Origin: Bythopirellula polymerisocia
GTDB taxonomy: Bacteria; Planctomycetota; Planctomycetia; Pirellulales; Lacipirellulaceae
Direction of reading: 5' to 3'
Length of the DNA stretch: 50,314 bases
NCBI RefSeq assembly: GCF_007860015.1
Contig: NZ_SJPS01000015.1
Span: 1-50,314, forward strand
Shown here one piece after another: positions 7,796 through 16,729 of the stretch. Below the pieces are notes generated by a model that was not told the DNA's origin, searched no databases, and was given only the letters and a program-made list of their open reading frames with translations. The position numbers and the translations under genes were made by a program. Each line of letters begins with the position of its first letter. Position 1 is the stretch's first letter.

Positions 7796-9799
7796 CTATC
7801 GAAGTTGGACTTTTCCGTTCATTCCTGTGAGCATAAGTTCAGGAGGCACTTCTTGAATCTCGCTGTATCCACGTTTGACGCAAGTGAGATTATCTTGCAC
7901 GACTTGCTCGCCCCGTTTGCCAAAATATTTGCGGAGCGCCTTCTCGACGCCAGCGTAAACCCCTTCATCGTCCATGCCACTCATCTCGCGGTAGGGTGTG
8001 AGTTTCAGAAATGCTCCAAGCAAGACGATGCCTTGCATGCGCATCTGCAAGTCAGAGGCAGTCGCCACCTCGCGAGCAATTGAGACCATGTCGATGTAGT
8101 AGATATGGATCTGTTTCTCTCGGATCGTCTTCTTATGGGCTTCAGGGATACGTGCCCACACATCGGCGGGATTCCCGTAGGAACTCTGCATGAAGATTGC
8201 CCCTCCGTCAACCATGCCTTTGAGTGGATTGCCATTGAACAAAGCGTTGGTGTCATTGAGCACTGCCAGATCCACGTACTCCAGTTCACTATGTGAATAG
8301 ATATGAGTGTCGGCAATCGTAAGATAGTATGTAGTCGGGAGCCCTTTTTTCTCCGAGCCGTACTTGGGATAGGCCTGCACGTCTTTTCCAAAGACCTGGC
8401 CAGCTATCGTGGCGATCACTTTGTTGGTGGTCACTGAGCCAAACCCGCCGACCGAATGGCCGCGCATCGAGAAGGCGTGTGGCGGACGCAGATCGGGATC
8501 ATCGTCGGACGATATCGCCAGTGGATGTTTGATGCCGACACAGAAATAATCCTGCCCTTCCTCGATCATATTGTCGAAGATGGCGTTGATATCTCCGGGT
8601 CGAACGTCCCGACTACCCAACCCGGCTGAGCCTGAGTAGATCATAGGCACTCTTTCGATTCGTTCCTGTCCATTCTGCCCGGTGACTGCATCGCAGAACG
8701 CGGCCTTTATCTCACGAGTGAGATGATTGCCAGTAGTGGAGAGCGGGTCGTCCATCCGCTCCAGGACGGCAAAGGCCTTGCAGTCTTTCAAAGCATTGAC
8801 AATCTGCCTCGCCGGAAATGGTCGGAAGCAATACAGATTCAAGCAGCCTGCTTTGATTCCGCGTTTTTCGCGCAAAAAATCAATCGTGATCTGGGCGGTT
8901 TCCATGTAGGAGCCAATTCCAACCAGAATGAACTCGGCATCTTCGCAGCGGTAAGAGCCTACCATGTCGTAACGGCGGCCCGTGTTTTGGTAGAACACTT
9001 CGAACGCATCCATGAGGGCCGGAGCTACCTGATCGTAGTACCACCGTTGAGCAATCTTCCCTTTCATGTAGGAATCTTGATTTTGCACGACCCCAGACAT
9101 CAATGGACTGGAGGGGTCCATCAGGTTCATCAGTTTTTCTTCGGGACGGCCGATGTATTCTTTCATAAATTCCGGTTCGATGAGTCGCGCACTCTCAACT
9201 GTATGCGTCGTCAGAAATCCATCCTGCACATTAAAGAAAGGCGTTTGAGAGGCCTCTGCCGTACGGCGGGCAATCAGGCAGAGGTCACCCGCCTCTTGGG
9301 CATTGCGACCGAACAACACACCCCAGCCGCAGTCCGCCACACTCATCACATCGTCGTGACCAGCGTGAACGTTAAGGCTGTGGCTGGTGAGCGCTCTCGC
9401 ACCAATGTTAAACACCACCGGCAAACGCTTGCCCGAAATGGTATAGAGAACCTCTTTCATCAAGACGAGACCCTGCCCCGATGTAAAATTGGTGACTCGT
9501 CCCCCCGCGACGGCAAAGCCTTCGCAGAAGGTGGCTGCCGAGTGCTCACTTTCCGGTTCAAAGAATAGGAGTGGATCGCCCCACAAGTTTGTCTCCCCAT
9601 TGGCGACCGCATGATTGAACCCACCCCCCATCGTGGTAGAACTGGTGATTGGGTAGGCACCCGAACCCTGGCTGATGTGTGTCTCAACCCACACCACGGC
9701 TTCTGCACCATCACAGGTAGTGGGGATTCCCGGATAAGGCGAGTTGGTTGCTTCATCCAGGGTGAAATCGGTAGCGCGATATACAGAATCCGTCGCCAT
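7796..9799 (-). CDS. Pyruvate:ferredoxin oxidoreductase, alpha + gamma part
   Basis: A 667-residue protein matching the N-terminal half of PFOR. It has the pyrimidine-binding domain with AYPITSSTTMGGG (about 47-59) and ARALTSHSLNVHAGHDDVMS, the core domain with the YRCEDAEFILVGIGS block, then the gamma domain (RGHSVGGFGSVTTNK and AKYPKYGSE-like motifs). Together with the next gene the total is 1,215 residues, close to one NifJ chain, so the break falls exactly between the gamma and ferredoxin domains. The ATG at 9799 has GGAGG at the right distance. The substrate is probably pyruvate, but related 2-oxoacids are not excluded. The enzyme normally supports anaerobic or low-oxygen metabolism. Confidence 0.93.
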   Translation of the reverse strand: MATDSVYRATDFTLDEATNSPYPGIPTTCDGAEAVVWVETHISQGSGAYPITSSTTMGGGFNHAVANGETNLWGDPLLFFEPESEHSAATFCEGFAVAGGRVTNFTSGQGLVLMKEVLYTISGKRLPVVFNIGARALTSHSLNVHAGHDDVMSVADCGWGVLFGRNAQEAGDLCLIARRTAEASQTPFFNVQDGFLTTHTVESARLIEPEFMKEYIGRPEEKLMNLMDPSSPLMSGVVQNQDSYMKGKIAQRWYYDQVAPALMDAFEVFYQNTGRRYDMVGSYRCEDAEFILVGIGSYMETAQITIDFLREKRGIKAGCLNLYCFRPFPARQIVNALKDCKAFAVLERMDDPLSTTGNHLTREIKAAFCDAVTGQNGQERIERVPMIYSGSAGLGSRDVRPGDINAIFDNMIEEGQDYFCVGIKHPLAISSDDDPDLRPPHAFSMRGHSVGGFGSVTTNKVIATIAGQVFGKDVQAYPKYGSEKKGLPTTYYLTIADTHIYSHSELEYVDLAVLNDTNALFNGNPLKGMVDGGAIFMQSSYGNPADVWARIPEAHKKTIREKQIHIYYIDMVSIAREVATASDLQMRMQGIVLLGAFLKLTPYREMSGMDDEGVYAGVEKALRKYFGKRGEQVVQDNLTCVKRGYSEIQEVPPELMLTGMNGKVQLR

Positions 9800-10426
9800 A
9801 TGTAGTCCTCCGCAAGAGTTTTGCCTAGAACCCCCCTGCCCGACTAATCTGTCGCGATAGGCAAATCCAACCGAACCGAGCGCCTGTTGCGCCGGCCAGC
9901 ACGGGAAAGATTCAAATGGCCGTTTGCCGGTTACCCGGCGGAACTATTGGTTGCGGCGAAACTTGCAGGAACCGAGTTGCGAAGGCTGAATAGAAGACTG
10001 CAAGATTGCCGATCAGGATCGCGAAGCTTACGAGTCGAGAATAAAAAAAAGACAAGTCCAACTACCCATGATCCTACACTTCATGGCCGCGATTGCAAGC
10101 ACCCAGCCCAGCTGAATAATCGGGAATTAATACCGTAAAGTCTTTGACAGATTCGAGTTATAGCGGTTTACGATAGGTGTGACTTGCAATTAGGCGGGTA
10201 CTAAGCGGAACCGAATGGGACAGTATTTCGCATGATTGTTTCTATTAATGACAAACCAACTCAAAAAGATTCCAACTTTTTTCAATCTATCTCGATCAGG
10301 TAGTTCGTAGTACATTTCCGTGCGGAACGGTTCAAGTCGGTTGACTTCGGGTGTAATATCCGATGAATCTGCTGTTAACCGTCGAGCGAAAGTTATTCCA
10401 CCTAAACAAGAGGATGAACTACTGAG
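9800..10426. other. Divergent intergenic region upstream of the oxidoreductase operon
   Basis: About 630 bases without a supported gene. It holds the 5' regions of two divergent genes. A TTGACA at 10143-10148 followed 19 bases later by TACGAT resembles a weak promoter pointing right. An 84-residue plus-strand frame at 9887-10138 has unlikely composition and no ribosome binding site. Confidence 0.5.
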
Positions 10427-11326
10427 ATGAAAACCACAACTTGCTTTCTTGCTCTGGCTATAGGTTTGATGAGCCTTACTGCACTTTCCCACGCAGAAAT
10501 GATCTATGGGATTGCCGAATTGGGATCTCAAAACCTTGTAAGATACGATTCAAGCTCTCCATCGAATATCGTAACCAGTGTTGCGATTTCTGGCCTGCAA
10601 CAGAACGAATCAATCAAGGGCATCGACTTCCGCCCCGCAACTGGTCAGCTCTATGCTCTCGGAAGTACCAGTCGCCTTTACCAGGTTAACACGGTTACTG
10701 GTCAGGTGTTTGCAGTCGGAGCCCCTTTCACGCCGACCCTGAATGGGACGAGTTTTGGTTTCGATTTCAACCCTGTGATTGACCGCATTCGGGTGGTTGC
10801 TGAGACCAATACGAATACAGTTTTGAACCCGAATGATGGCACAGGCACTGGTGTTACAAACCTGTTCTATGGTGCTGGGGATCCAAATTTTGGAGTCGAT
10901 CCCAATGTCGTCGATTCGGCTTACACCAACAGTGTAGCGGGTGCGAATGCTACACAGCTTTATGGCATCGATACCGGGTTGGACATTCTCGTCACCCAAG
11001 CTAATTCGGCAGGAACTTTGGGAACTGTTGGCCCGCTGGGAATAAATGTAGTTTCTGTGGGTGGCTTTGATATCTCACCACGTGGAAACCAAATTGCGTA
11101 CGCAGCTCTCTTGCCATCAAATTCCTCGCAGTCAAACTTATATGCAATCAACCTTGGGACGGGATTCGCGACGAACCTGGGTCAAATCGATGGAGGACTG
11201 TTTATCTCTTCCTTGGCAGTTGCCCCTGATAAGATTGTGCAACCCAATGTTCCCGAACCAACATCTTTAGCCCTTACAATCTTCGGGGTAGTTGGACTAT
11301 GTTCGTTGCGTCGAAATCGAGTATAG
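10427..11326 (+). CDS. Secreted DUF4394 protein with PEP-CTERM tail
   Basis: A 299-residue protein with a signal peptide (residues 1-23, ending LSHA) and a body of repeated beta-propeller-like units (IYGIAELGSQNLVRYD, GIDFRPATGQLYALGS, LYGIDTGLDILVTQ) typical of DUF4394. The C-terminus is a PEP-CTERM sorting signal: VPEPTSLALTIFGVVGL followed by RRNR. Such proteins are processed by an exosortase and linked to the cell surface or extracellular matrix; no exosortase is in the window. The gene stands alone and ends in a strong terminator. The role of DUF4394 is unknown to me. Confidence 0.88.
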   Translation: MKTTTCFLALAIGLMSLTALSHAEMIYGIAELGSQNLVRYDSSSPSNIVTSVAISGLQQNESIKGIDFRPATGQLYALGSTSRLYQVNTVTGQVFAVGAPFTPTLNGTSFGFDFNPVIDRIRVVAETNTNTVLNPNDGTGTGVTNLFYGAGDPNFGVDPNVVDSAYTNSVAGANATQLYGIDTGLDILVTQANSAGTLGTVGPLGINVVSVGGFDISPRGNQIAYAALLPSNSSQSNLYAINLGTGFATNLGQIDGGLFISSLAVAPDKIVQPNVPEPTSLALTIFGVVGLCSLRRNRV

Positions 11327-11356
11327 GCAGTAAAGAGATTTTCTGAAAACTACTAG

Positions 11357-11388
11357 ACGAGCCCAGCAATAGCTGGGCTCGTTTTTTT
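11357..11388 (+). terminator. Intrinsic terminator after the DUF4394 gene
   Basis: A perfect 10-bp stem, CGAGCCCAGC (11358-11367) with GCTGGGCTCG (11372-11381), and a 4-base loop, followed directly by seven T (11382-11388). It lies 31 bases past the stop codon and insulates the DabA cluster from upstream transcription. Confidence 0.95.
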
Positions 11389-11704
11389 GCAAGTCGATCT
11401 ACTTCACCTGTTTCCCAATTCGCCAGGACGACGATCCCAAAATCGAGCCGGTAAACATGCATCCTGCCGAGTTTTCCACCCGACTCACCATCGTCCCAGG
11501 ACGTTGACCGGATTCAAGCCTCATATCAACCCAACCACATAGCAAAGACCCCTCCTCACCAATCGGGTGCTGATGAACCTGCCTGAGTGATTCAATTGCT
11601 TGGTCAAGCTTGCATTTGGGAGGATTGAAAACTGCCCCGACGATTTTGAGCATGCCGTTAGCCGGACGAATAAGCGAAGGAGTCATGCCAAGCAATAGTT
11701 TGGA
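11389..11704. other. Region before the DabA-cluster promoter
   Basis: About 315 bases between the terminator and the promoter. A minus-strand frame (from 11687 or further upstream down to 11399) is open but has no recognisable motif or ribosome binding site. I see no other structure. Confidence 0.4.
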
Positions 11705-11733
11705 TTGACACCTGATTCGGAGCAACGTACACT
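11705..11733 (+). promoter_or_regulatory. Sigma70-like promoter of the DabA cluster
   Basis: TTGACA (11705-11710), a 17-base spacer and TACACT (11728-11733). The -35 matches the consensus fully and the -10 at four of six positions. Expected transcription start is near 11740, only a few bases before the ATG at 11743, so the first mRNA could be nearly leaderless. Confidence 0.6.
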
Positions 11734-11742
11734 TGCTCGATA

Positions 11743-12033
11743 ATGTCCTATCGGTACCTTCAGAACTTGCTCTTGCTTTCGGTCGCCTGTTTGCTGGCAT
11801 TTGAGTCCGGCCAGATTCGCGATCTAGTAAGGCATGATACGTCGAATGGCTATTCAGCTGAAGTTGCTGAAGAGGTCGACGGAAGCGATTGCGGAACGGA
11901 TTCAATTGCGATCTGTGATACCGCGTTCGTAGAGATAGAAGTTGTTTTCGGCAAGCCTTGCGATCGGATTCTTATTCCGGATAGCTTCTACGAGGGTCCC
12001 CCCCTCTTCTTGCGTGGCCCTCCTCTGAGCTAG
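11743..12033 (+). CDS. Small exported hypothetical protein ahead of dabA
   Basis: A 96-residue ORF. The N-terminus (YLQNLLLLSVACLLAFESG) reads as a signal peptide or single membrane anchor. The rest is acidic in the middle (EVAEEVDGSDCGTDS) with three Cys, and the tail contains a repeated GPPL (YEGPPLFLRGPPLS). I do not recognise the family. It begins about 10 bases after a good promoter and ends 110 bp before dabA, so it would be co-transcribed with the inorganic-carbon genes. It could be an accessory membrane peptide or a chance frame; the hydrophobic start and placement favour a real gene. Confidence 0.5.
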   Translation: MSYRYLQNLLLLSVACLLAFESGQIRDLVRHDTSNGYSAEVAEEVDGSDCGTDSIAICDTAFVEIEVVFGKPCDRILIPDSFYEGPPLFLRGPPLS

Positions 12034-12059
12034 TCTCTGCTCGCCGTTCGCTTTCAACA

Positions 12060-12143
12060 ATGCTTTGCCGCTGTCAGTCTGCGCTCATTGGACTTTGTCT
12101 GATCGCTGGCAATTTGTGGCCAATCTATGATGGCAGTCCCTGA
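12060..12143 (+). CDS. 27-residue leader peptide overlapping dabA
   Basis: ATG at 12060 opens 27 codons with a hydrophobic core (ALIGLCLIAGNLW). Its TGA stop (12141-12143) shares the A with the dabA ATG, giving a TGATG junction. This geometry is typical of translational coupling. No strong Shine-Dalgarno precedes dabA itself, which makes coupling more plausible. The peptide could be only a regulatory leader or a tiny membrane subunit. It could also be chance, given the short length. Confidence 0.4.
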   Translation: MLCRCQSALIGLCLIAGNLWPIYDGSP

Positions 12144-15100
12144 TGAACGTTTCTACTTTGGATGCTACGACTGCGTCGACTAATTCCCGGACTTCGGAAG
12201 AATCTCTTGCTTCGTCCCTGAAAGACCGACTAAACATTTTGCGAAGCGCTGTTGTGGAAGCTGCGCACTTGTTACCGGCCCAGGGGCCAATTACGGCCTT
12301 CGTTCACCATAACACTCTGCACGCTCTTGACCACCTGACTTTCGATGAGGCTGTGATCAAGGGGGGAGAGTTGTTTAGCTGTCATCCCTATTTGCCTGAA
12401 CAACGTTATCGAGAAAAGCTCAAACACGGCAGGATCCTGCCCGAAGACATCGAAGCTGTGTTGAGCGAAGATCTTGGGGACCGCGGGGATGAATTTCTGG
12501 GATTCTTGGGCACCCGACACAGCCTGCAGTTGAATATGTTGGCCTATCCGCTGCGATCAGGGCCTGTCGCCGAATTGCGATGGGTGGTAGCTGAAACAGA
12601 TGCATTGAGCAAATTTCGAGAGGAGACGACTCCTGCTAATAGAGATCACTTAATTGAAACCACGCGACGTTGGGTGATGCGTGACCTGCGGAATGGTCAT
12701 CCGCCCGCTGCGAATAATATTCGAGCTCGAGAATTGGTCGATGGAATTCTCGAGCATTTTGACAAGCCTGACATCGAGCACTGGGACGAATCGACCTGGG
12801 AAGATTTTACGCTTCACCTCCTGTGGTTCGTGTGCCGGGATGGTGTTGGCAATGCACCTCTGCAAAAAGAGATTCACCCAGCTTCATCTCGCCACAGGGA
12901 TGTGTTGCTTAAGGCAACTGGGGCCGACAGTGACCGTTTGGTGCATGAGGTGCTGATCCGTTTCTGTGCAGCATTTATGGATCAAGGATTTGGAAGTTGG
13001 CCCTTGCCACAAGCGGGAGGTTTTTTCGAGTCGTTCGTAGCTTTGTATGGTTGCCCCTACGGTCCGCCGTCACTTTGGATGCGAGGACTTCGTGCGGAAT
13101 TGGAACGAATTCAGAAGGCAGGGCTCACCTCCCTGGAATCGATTGCTGAGTCACTTGAACTACTAGGGGTCGGAGAGAAGGAAGAGGCAGAGTTTCTCGT
13201 ACAGACAGTTCTCGCACTCAGGGGCTACGCCGGCATGTTGTGGCAACTAGAATGTCGTGGCGACCGAGTTGCCCGGCCAGTCCCTCCTGATACTCTGTTC
13301 GAGTTCTTGGCCGTTCGATTGATTTTGGATCGATTGGCGGTTACTCACGTGGCGAGAGAGGGAATCGGCTATCAGGGAGACCTTCGTGGAGTTCGCGCCG
13401 CAGTCACAGAGCACGCGCAGAGTTGCAATGTTCCGAGTGTCGATCAACGCTCCTTTCTGATATTTCAACTTGCTCAACTACTGGGATGGTCGCCGGAAAC
13501 GCTTTACCAGCTTCATGTGGACAATTGGTCGATCGTTCTGAGAGAAGTCGAAGAGTTTTCTAGTGTTAAACGTCGCTCGATCTATCATCGTGCTTACGAG
13601 CGGCGTTATCGGTTGCAGGCTCTAGATGCGATGTTGGTTCACGCCCAACGATTGGTTCCTCAAGCGAAGTTGACTCAATTTGCTGGCTCGGACACACCGG
13701 CATTTCAATTCATTACCTGCATCGACGATCGTGAGGAGTCCTTCCGTAGGCATCTGGAGGAAGTGGCTCCACAGAGCGAAACACTCAGCGCTGCAGGTTT
13801 CTACGCCGTGGCAATGTACTACCGCGGAGCTGCTGATGCCTACTTCACACCGCTCTGTCCTGTCATCATCAAACCTTCTCATTATGTCGTAGAGCATGTT
13901 GCGTACTCTCAAAAACAGAAAGAACATCTCCATAGAAATCGTCGCCGGACTATCGGAACTGTCACACAGAGAGTCCACTTGGGGAGCCGAACTTTTGCCG
14001 GTGGCTGGTTTGCAGCCTTGTTTGGTTCGCTAGCCTCATTGCCCTTGGTGATGCGCATTCTCTACCCACGAGCGACTTCAAGATTTCGCAGCCTGATTGG
14101 GGGTTTTGTGCAAGCACCCTCAGCAACAGAATTGCAATTAGAACGAACCGAAGATCCGCCGGGCCAATCTAACGGGCACATCGGCTACAGCACAAAGGAG
14201 ATGGCAGATATTGTTGCCCGTATCTTGCAGGACATCGGACTGACTCACAATTTCTCCCCGTTGGTAATTTTTTGTGGTCATGGTTCGTCTAGCCTGAACA
14301 ATCCCCATGAATCGGCTTACAACTGCGGCGCGTGTGCGGGGGCACGAGGAGGACCAAATGCACGTGCGATCGCACAGATGGCTAATGATCCTCGCGTCCG
14401 GACTCTGCTCGAAGAACGCAATCTGAGGATCCCGCTTGAAACAGCCTTCGTCGGTTGTTACCACGACACTTGCGATGATAGCGTCGCCTTCTATGATCTA
14501 GATCAGCTTCCGCTTTCCCACCGCGAGCTCTTCGACGAGGTGCAAGGACTTCTTGGCGAGGCTCGACGACGAAATGCCCATGAGCGATGCCGAAGATTTC
14601 GCTCCGTAAGCCTGACGGCCACGCCAGATGCCGCTCTCAAACACGTTGAATCACGTGCCGAAGATCTTTCCCAGGCTAGACCGGAGTACAACCACGCCAC
14701 GAATGCACTTTGCATTGTCGGGCGTCGCGAATGGAATCGAGGACTCTTTCTGGATCGTCGCGCTTTTCTCACATCTTACGACCCTAGCCAGGACGACGAG
14801 GAACGCACGATTCTCACTCGCATCCTGCAAGCGGCAATCCCCGTTTGTGCAGGTATTAGTCTTGAATACTACTTTTCAACCGTCGATTCGGAAGGGTATG
14901 GGTGTGGCAACAAGTTGCCTCATAATATCACTTCATTGCTGGGGGTGATGACAGGAGCCGCCAGCGACTTGAGGCCTGGACTCTCAGCACAGATGGTAGA
15001 AATTCACGAACCCGTTCGCATTCTATTTGTCATCGAAACGACGCCCGAGGCGATGCTGCAGATCTTGAATAAGAACGAGGGTATCGATCGTCTGGTCCGT

Positions 15101-15301
15101 GGTGAATGGGTTCAATTGGCAACGATCGACCCCTATACTTCTCAAATTCAATATTTCGTCAGAGGGAAATTTGAGCCCTATACGCAGGAGAGTGGCGAGC
15201 TACCGGAAGTCGCTTCTTCTGCCGACTGGTATCGCGGCTGGCGCGATCACTTAGGATTCGCGAGTATCTCACCCTCGAAAAGAGCAGTACAAACACAATG
15301 A
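12143..15301 (+). CDS. dabA: DabA: zinc, carbonic-anhydrase-like subunit of inorganic carbon transporter (DUF2309)
   Basis: A 1052-residue protein of the UPF0753/DUF2309 family. In Halothiobacillus DabA, zinc is held by a Cys-x-Asp pair and by a His and Cys 15 residues apart. The same pattern is seen here: Cys526 and Asp528 in FITCIDDREES, His713 in FCGHGSS and Cys728 in NCGACAGARGGPNAR. In the known system DabA couples one-way hydration of CO2 to a cation gradient through its membrane partner DabB, trapping bicarbonate inside the cell. The N-terminal signature PITAFVHHNTLHALDHLTF is conserved. The stop overlaps the start of the next gene (ATGA), so the DabB partner is made by coupled translation. 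Length is in the upper part of the family range. Confidence 0.93.
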   Translation: MNVSTLDATTASTNSRTSEESLASSLKDRLNILRSAVVEAAHLLPAQGPITAFVHHNTLHALDHLTFDEAVIKGGELFSCHPYLPEQRYREKLKHGRILPEDIEAVLSEDLGDRGDEFLGFLGTRHSLQLNMLAYPLRSGPVAELRWVVAETDALSKFREETTPANRDHLIETTRRWVMRDLRNGHPPAANNIRARELVDGILEHFDKPDIEHWDESTWEDFTLHLLWFVCRDGVGNAPLQKEIHPASSRHRDVLLKATGADSDRLVHEVLIRFCAAFMDQGFGSWPLPQAGGFFESFVALYGCPYGPPSLWMRGLRAELERIQKAGLTSLESIAESLELLGVGEKEEAEFLVQTVLALRGYAGMLWQLECRGDRVARPVPPDTLFEFLAVRLILDRLAVTHVAREGIGYQGDLRGVRAAVTEHAQSCNVPSVDQRSFLIFQLAQLLGWSPETLYQLHVDNWSIVLREVEEFSSVKRRSIYHRAYERRYRLQALDAMLVHAQRLVPQAKLTQFAGSDTPAFQFITCIDDREESFRRHLEEVAPQSETLSAAGFYAVAMYYRGAADAYFTPLCPVIIKPSHYVVEHVAYSQKQKEHLHRNRRRTIGTVTQRVHLGSRTFAGGWFAALFGSLASLPLVMRILYPRATSRFRSLIGGFVQAPSATELQLERTEDPPGQSNGHIGYSTKEMADIVARILQDIGLTHNFSPLVIFCGHGSSSLNNPHESAYNCGACAGARGGPNARAIAQMANDPRVRTLLEERNLRIPLETAFVGCYHDTCDDSVAFYDLDQLPLSHRELFDEVQGLLGEARRRNAHERCRRFRSVSLTATPDAALKHVESRAEDLSQARPEYNHATNALCIVGRREWNRGLFLDRRAFLTSYDPSQDDEERTILTRILQAAIPVCAGISLEYYFSTVDSEGYGCGNKLPHNITSLLGVMTGAASDLRPGLSAQMVEIHEPVRILFVIETTPEAMLQILNKNEGIDRLVRGEWVQLATIDPYTSQIQYFVRGKFEPYTQESGELPEVASSADWYRGWRDHLGFASISPSKRAVQTQ

Positions 15302-16692
15302 GCACGAATACACTGTTCTTTATTCTAGGTATTGCTGTCTTGGTCTGCCCGGCGACATTGGTAGTCATTTTGGGGCTACCACCTCTCGTGGGGCGACCAC
15401 TGAGTGAGAAAACCATCAATCGTTATGCCTACGCTGCAACCGTTATAGGGTTATTGGCTTCTCTATTCATGCTTGCCATGATGCTTGTGGTAGGTACTAG
15501 GCATGTACCCATTGAGTTGGGGAACTGGGTCATAATTCCCCAGCAGCACTTCCATTTCCACTTGAAGTTCATTTTTGATCGACTCTCAATACCCTATGTG
15601 ATCCTTTCGTTTCTTTTGTGCGGAACTGTCAGTGCGTTTACGAGTCACTATCTCCATCGTGAACAAGGTTACGGCAGGTTTTATGTTTGTTATTCCTTTT
15701 TTCTGTTGGGAATGATCGTAAGTTCTCTTGCCGGCACTATCGAAGTGTTGTTCTTCGGTTGGGAGTTGGTGGGACTCTCGTCAGCTCTGTTGGTTGCCTA
15801 TTTCCAGGAGCGTCCAGCCCCGGTCATAAATGGACTGCGTGTCTGGAGTGTTTACCGCATAGCGGACGCCGCGTTCTTAATGGCAGCTGTGGCCATGCAC
15901 CATTTGACTGGCGCTGGCGACTTTGATCGCTTGGTCGGAACGGGCTCCTGGCCAGACGGAATAGCTGTTATGACCGGTGGGCAGGCGCTCTCTGTGGGAT
16001 TGCTGCTGTTAGTCGCCGCGGCAGGCAAGTCTGCTTTAGTGCCGCTTTCTGGTTGGTTACCGAGGGCGATGGAGGGCCCCACTCCTTCGAGTGCGATCTT
16101 TTATGGTGCCTTGTCTGTGCATCTTGGTGCGTATCTCTTGCTGCGTGTGAGCCCTCTGCTTGAGGTCTCAGTGCCCTTGGCGGTTGCCGTAGTCATTGTT
16201 GGACTCATGACTTCACTCATGGCCACGTTGATGGCCCGAGTGCAAACCGACATCAAGAGCGCATTGGCTTTTGCATCTTTAACTCAGGTAGGAATCATCG
16301 TAGTAGAGATCGGCCTGGGATTTAGATACATCGCCTTGATTCACATCTTGGGTCACGCCTGCTTGAGAACTCTACAACTCCTGCGAGCGCCAACTCTGCT
16401 CCATGACTACCACACGATTGAGAATGCAATCGGAGGTCGGTCGACTGAGGAAAGTGGATTTTGGGGCCGGAGGCTTCCCCGTAGCCTCCAGAATTGGAGC
16501 TACCGCTTTGCCTCCGAGCGAGGCTATCTCGACGGCATGCTTGATGTGTTTGTCGTTCGCCCATTTCAACGTTTGTTTCAGTGGTGTGACGCGGCCGAGA
16601 GGTGCTGGACCGATTTCCTTTCGGGCGGGCATTCTCGTGAATCGGACGAAGTTCAAATCCACAATGAAATTGTCGAAGAGTTGCGACTGTGA
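15298..16692 (+). CDS. DabB-type NuoL/MrpA-like proton channel subunit
   Basis: A 464-residue polytopic membrane protein with about 12 hydrophobic segments and the proton-translocation residues of antiporter-like complex I subunits: Glu156 in FFGWELVGLSS, Lys244 in AAAGKSALVPLSGWLPRAMEGPTPSS, His275 and Lys320 in QTDIKSALAFASLTQVG. The later helix reads HACLRTLQLL, with Arg357 where NuoL often has Lys. The C-terminal 80 residues are soluble and may dock DabA. The start ATG overlaps the dabA stop by 4 bases. Such partners (DabB) use the proton or sodium gradient to drive DabA. It is shorter than NuoL (about 610 residues), as expected for DabB-type proteins. Confidence 0.88.
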   Translation: MSTNTLFFILGIAVLVCPATLVVILGLPPLVGRPLSEKTINRYAYAATVIGLLASLFMLAMMLVVGTRHVPIELGNWVIIPQQHFHFHLKFIFDRLSIPYVILSFLLCGTVSAFTSHYLHREQGYGRFYVCYSFFLLGMIVSSLAGTIEVLFFGWELVGLSSALLVAYFQERPAPVINGLRVWSVYRIADAAFLMAAVAMHHLTGAGDFDRLVGTGSWPDGIAVMTGGQALSVGLLLLVAAAGKSALVPLSGWLPRAMEGPTPSSAIFYGALSVHLGAYLLLRVSPLLEVSVPLAVAVVIVGLMTSLMATLMARVQTDIKSALAFASLTQVGIIVVEIGLGFRYIALIHILGHACLRTLQLLRAPTLLHDYHTIENAIGGRSTEESGFWGRRLPRSLQNWSYRFASERGYLDGMLDVFVVRPFQRLFQWCDAAERCWTDFLSGGHSRESDEVQIHNEIVEELRL

Positions 16693-16729
16693 TGAAACTA
16701 GCCGTGGATTTTAACTGGTAACGCTTAAA

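Noticed and set aside
9887..10138. 83-codon plus-strand frame upstream of the DUF4394 gene
   Set aside because: Arg-rich, irregular composition, no ribosome site, and far from any co-directed gene.
11399..11905. 168-codon minus-strand frame before the DabA cluster
   Set aside because: Its 5' part lies over the promoter and first small ORF of the cluster, with no ribosome site and no family resemblance. A shorter version from 11687 is conceivable but unsupported.
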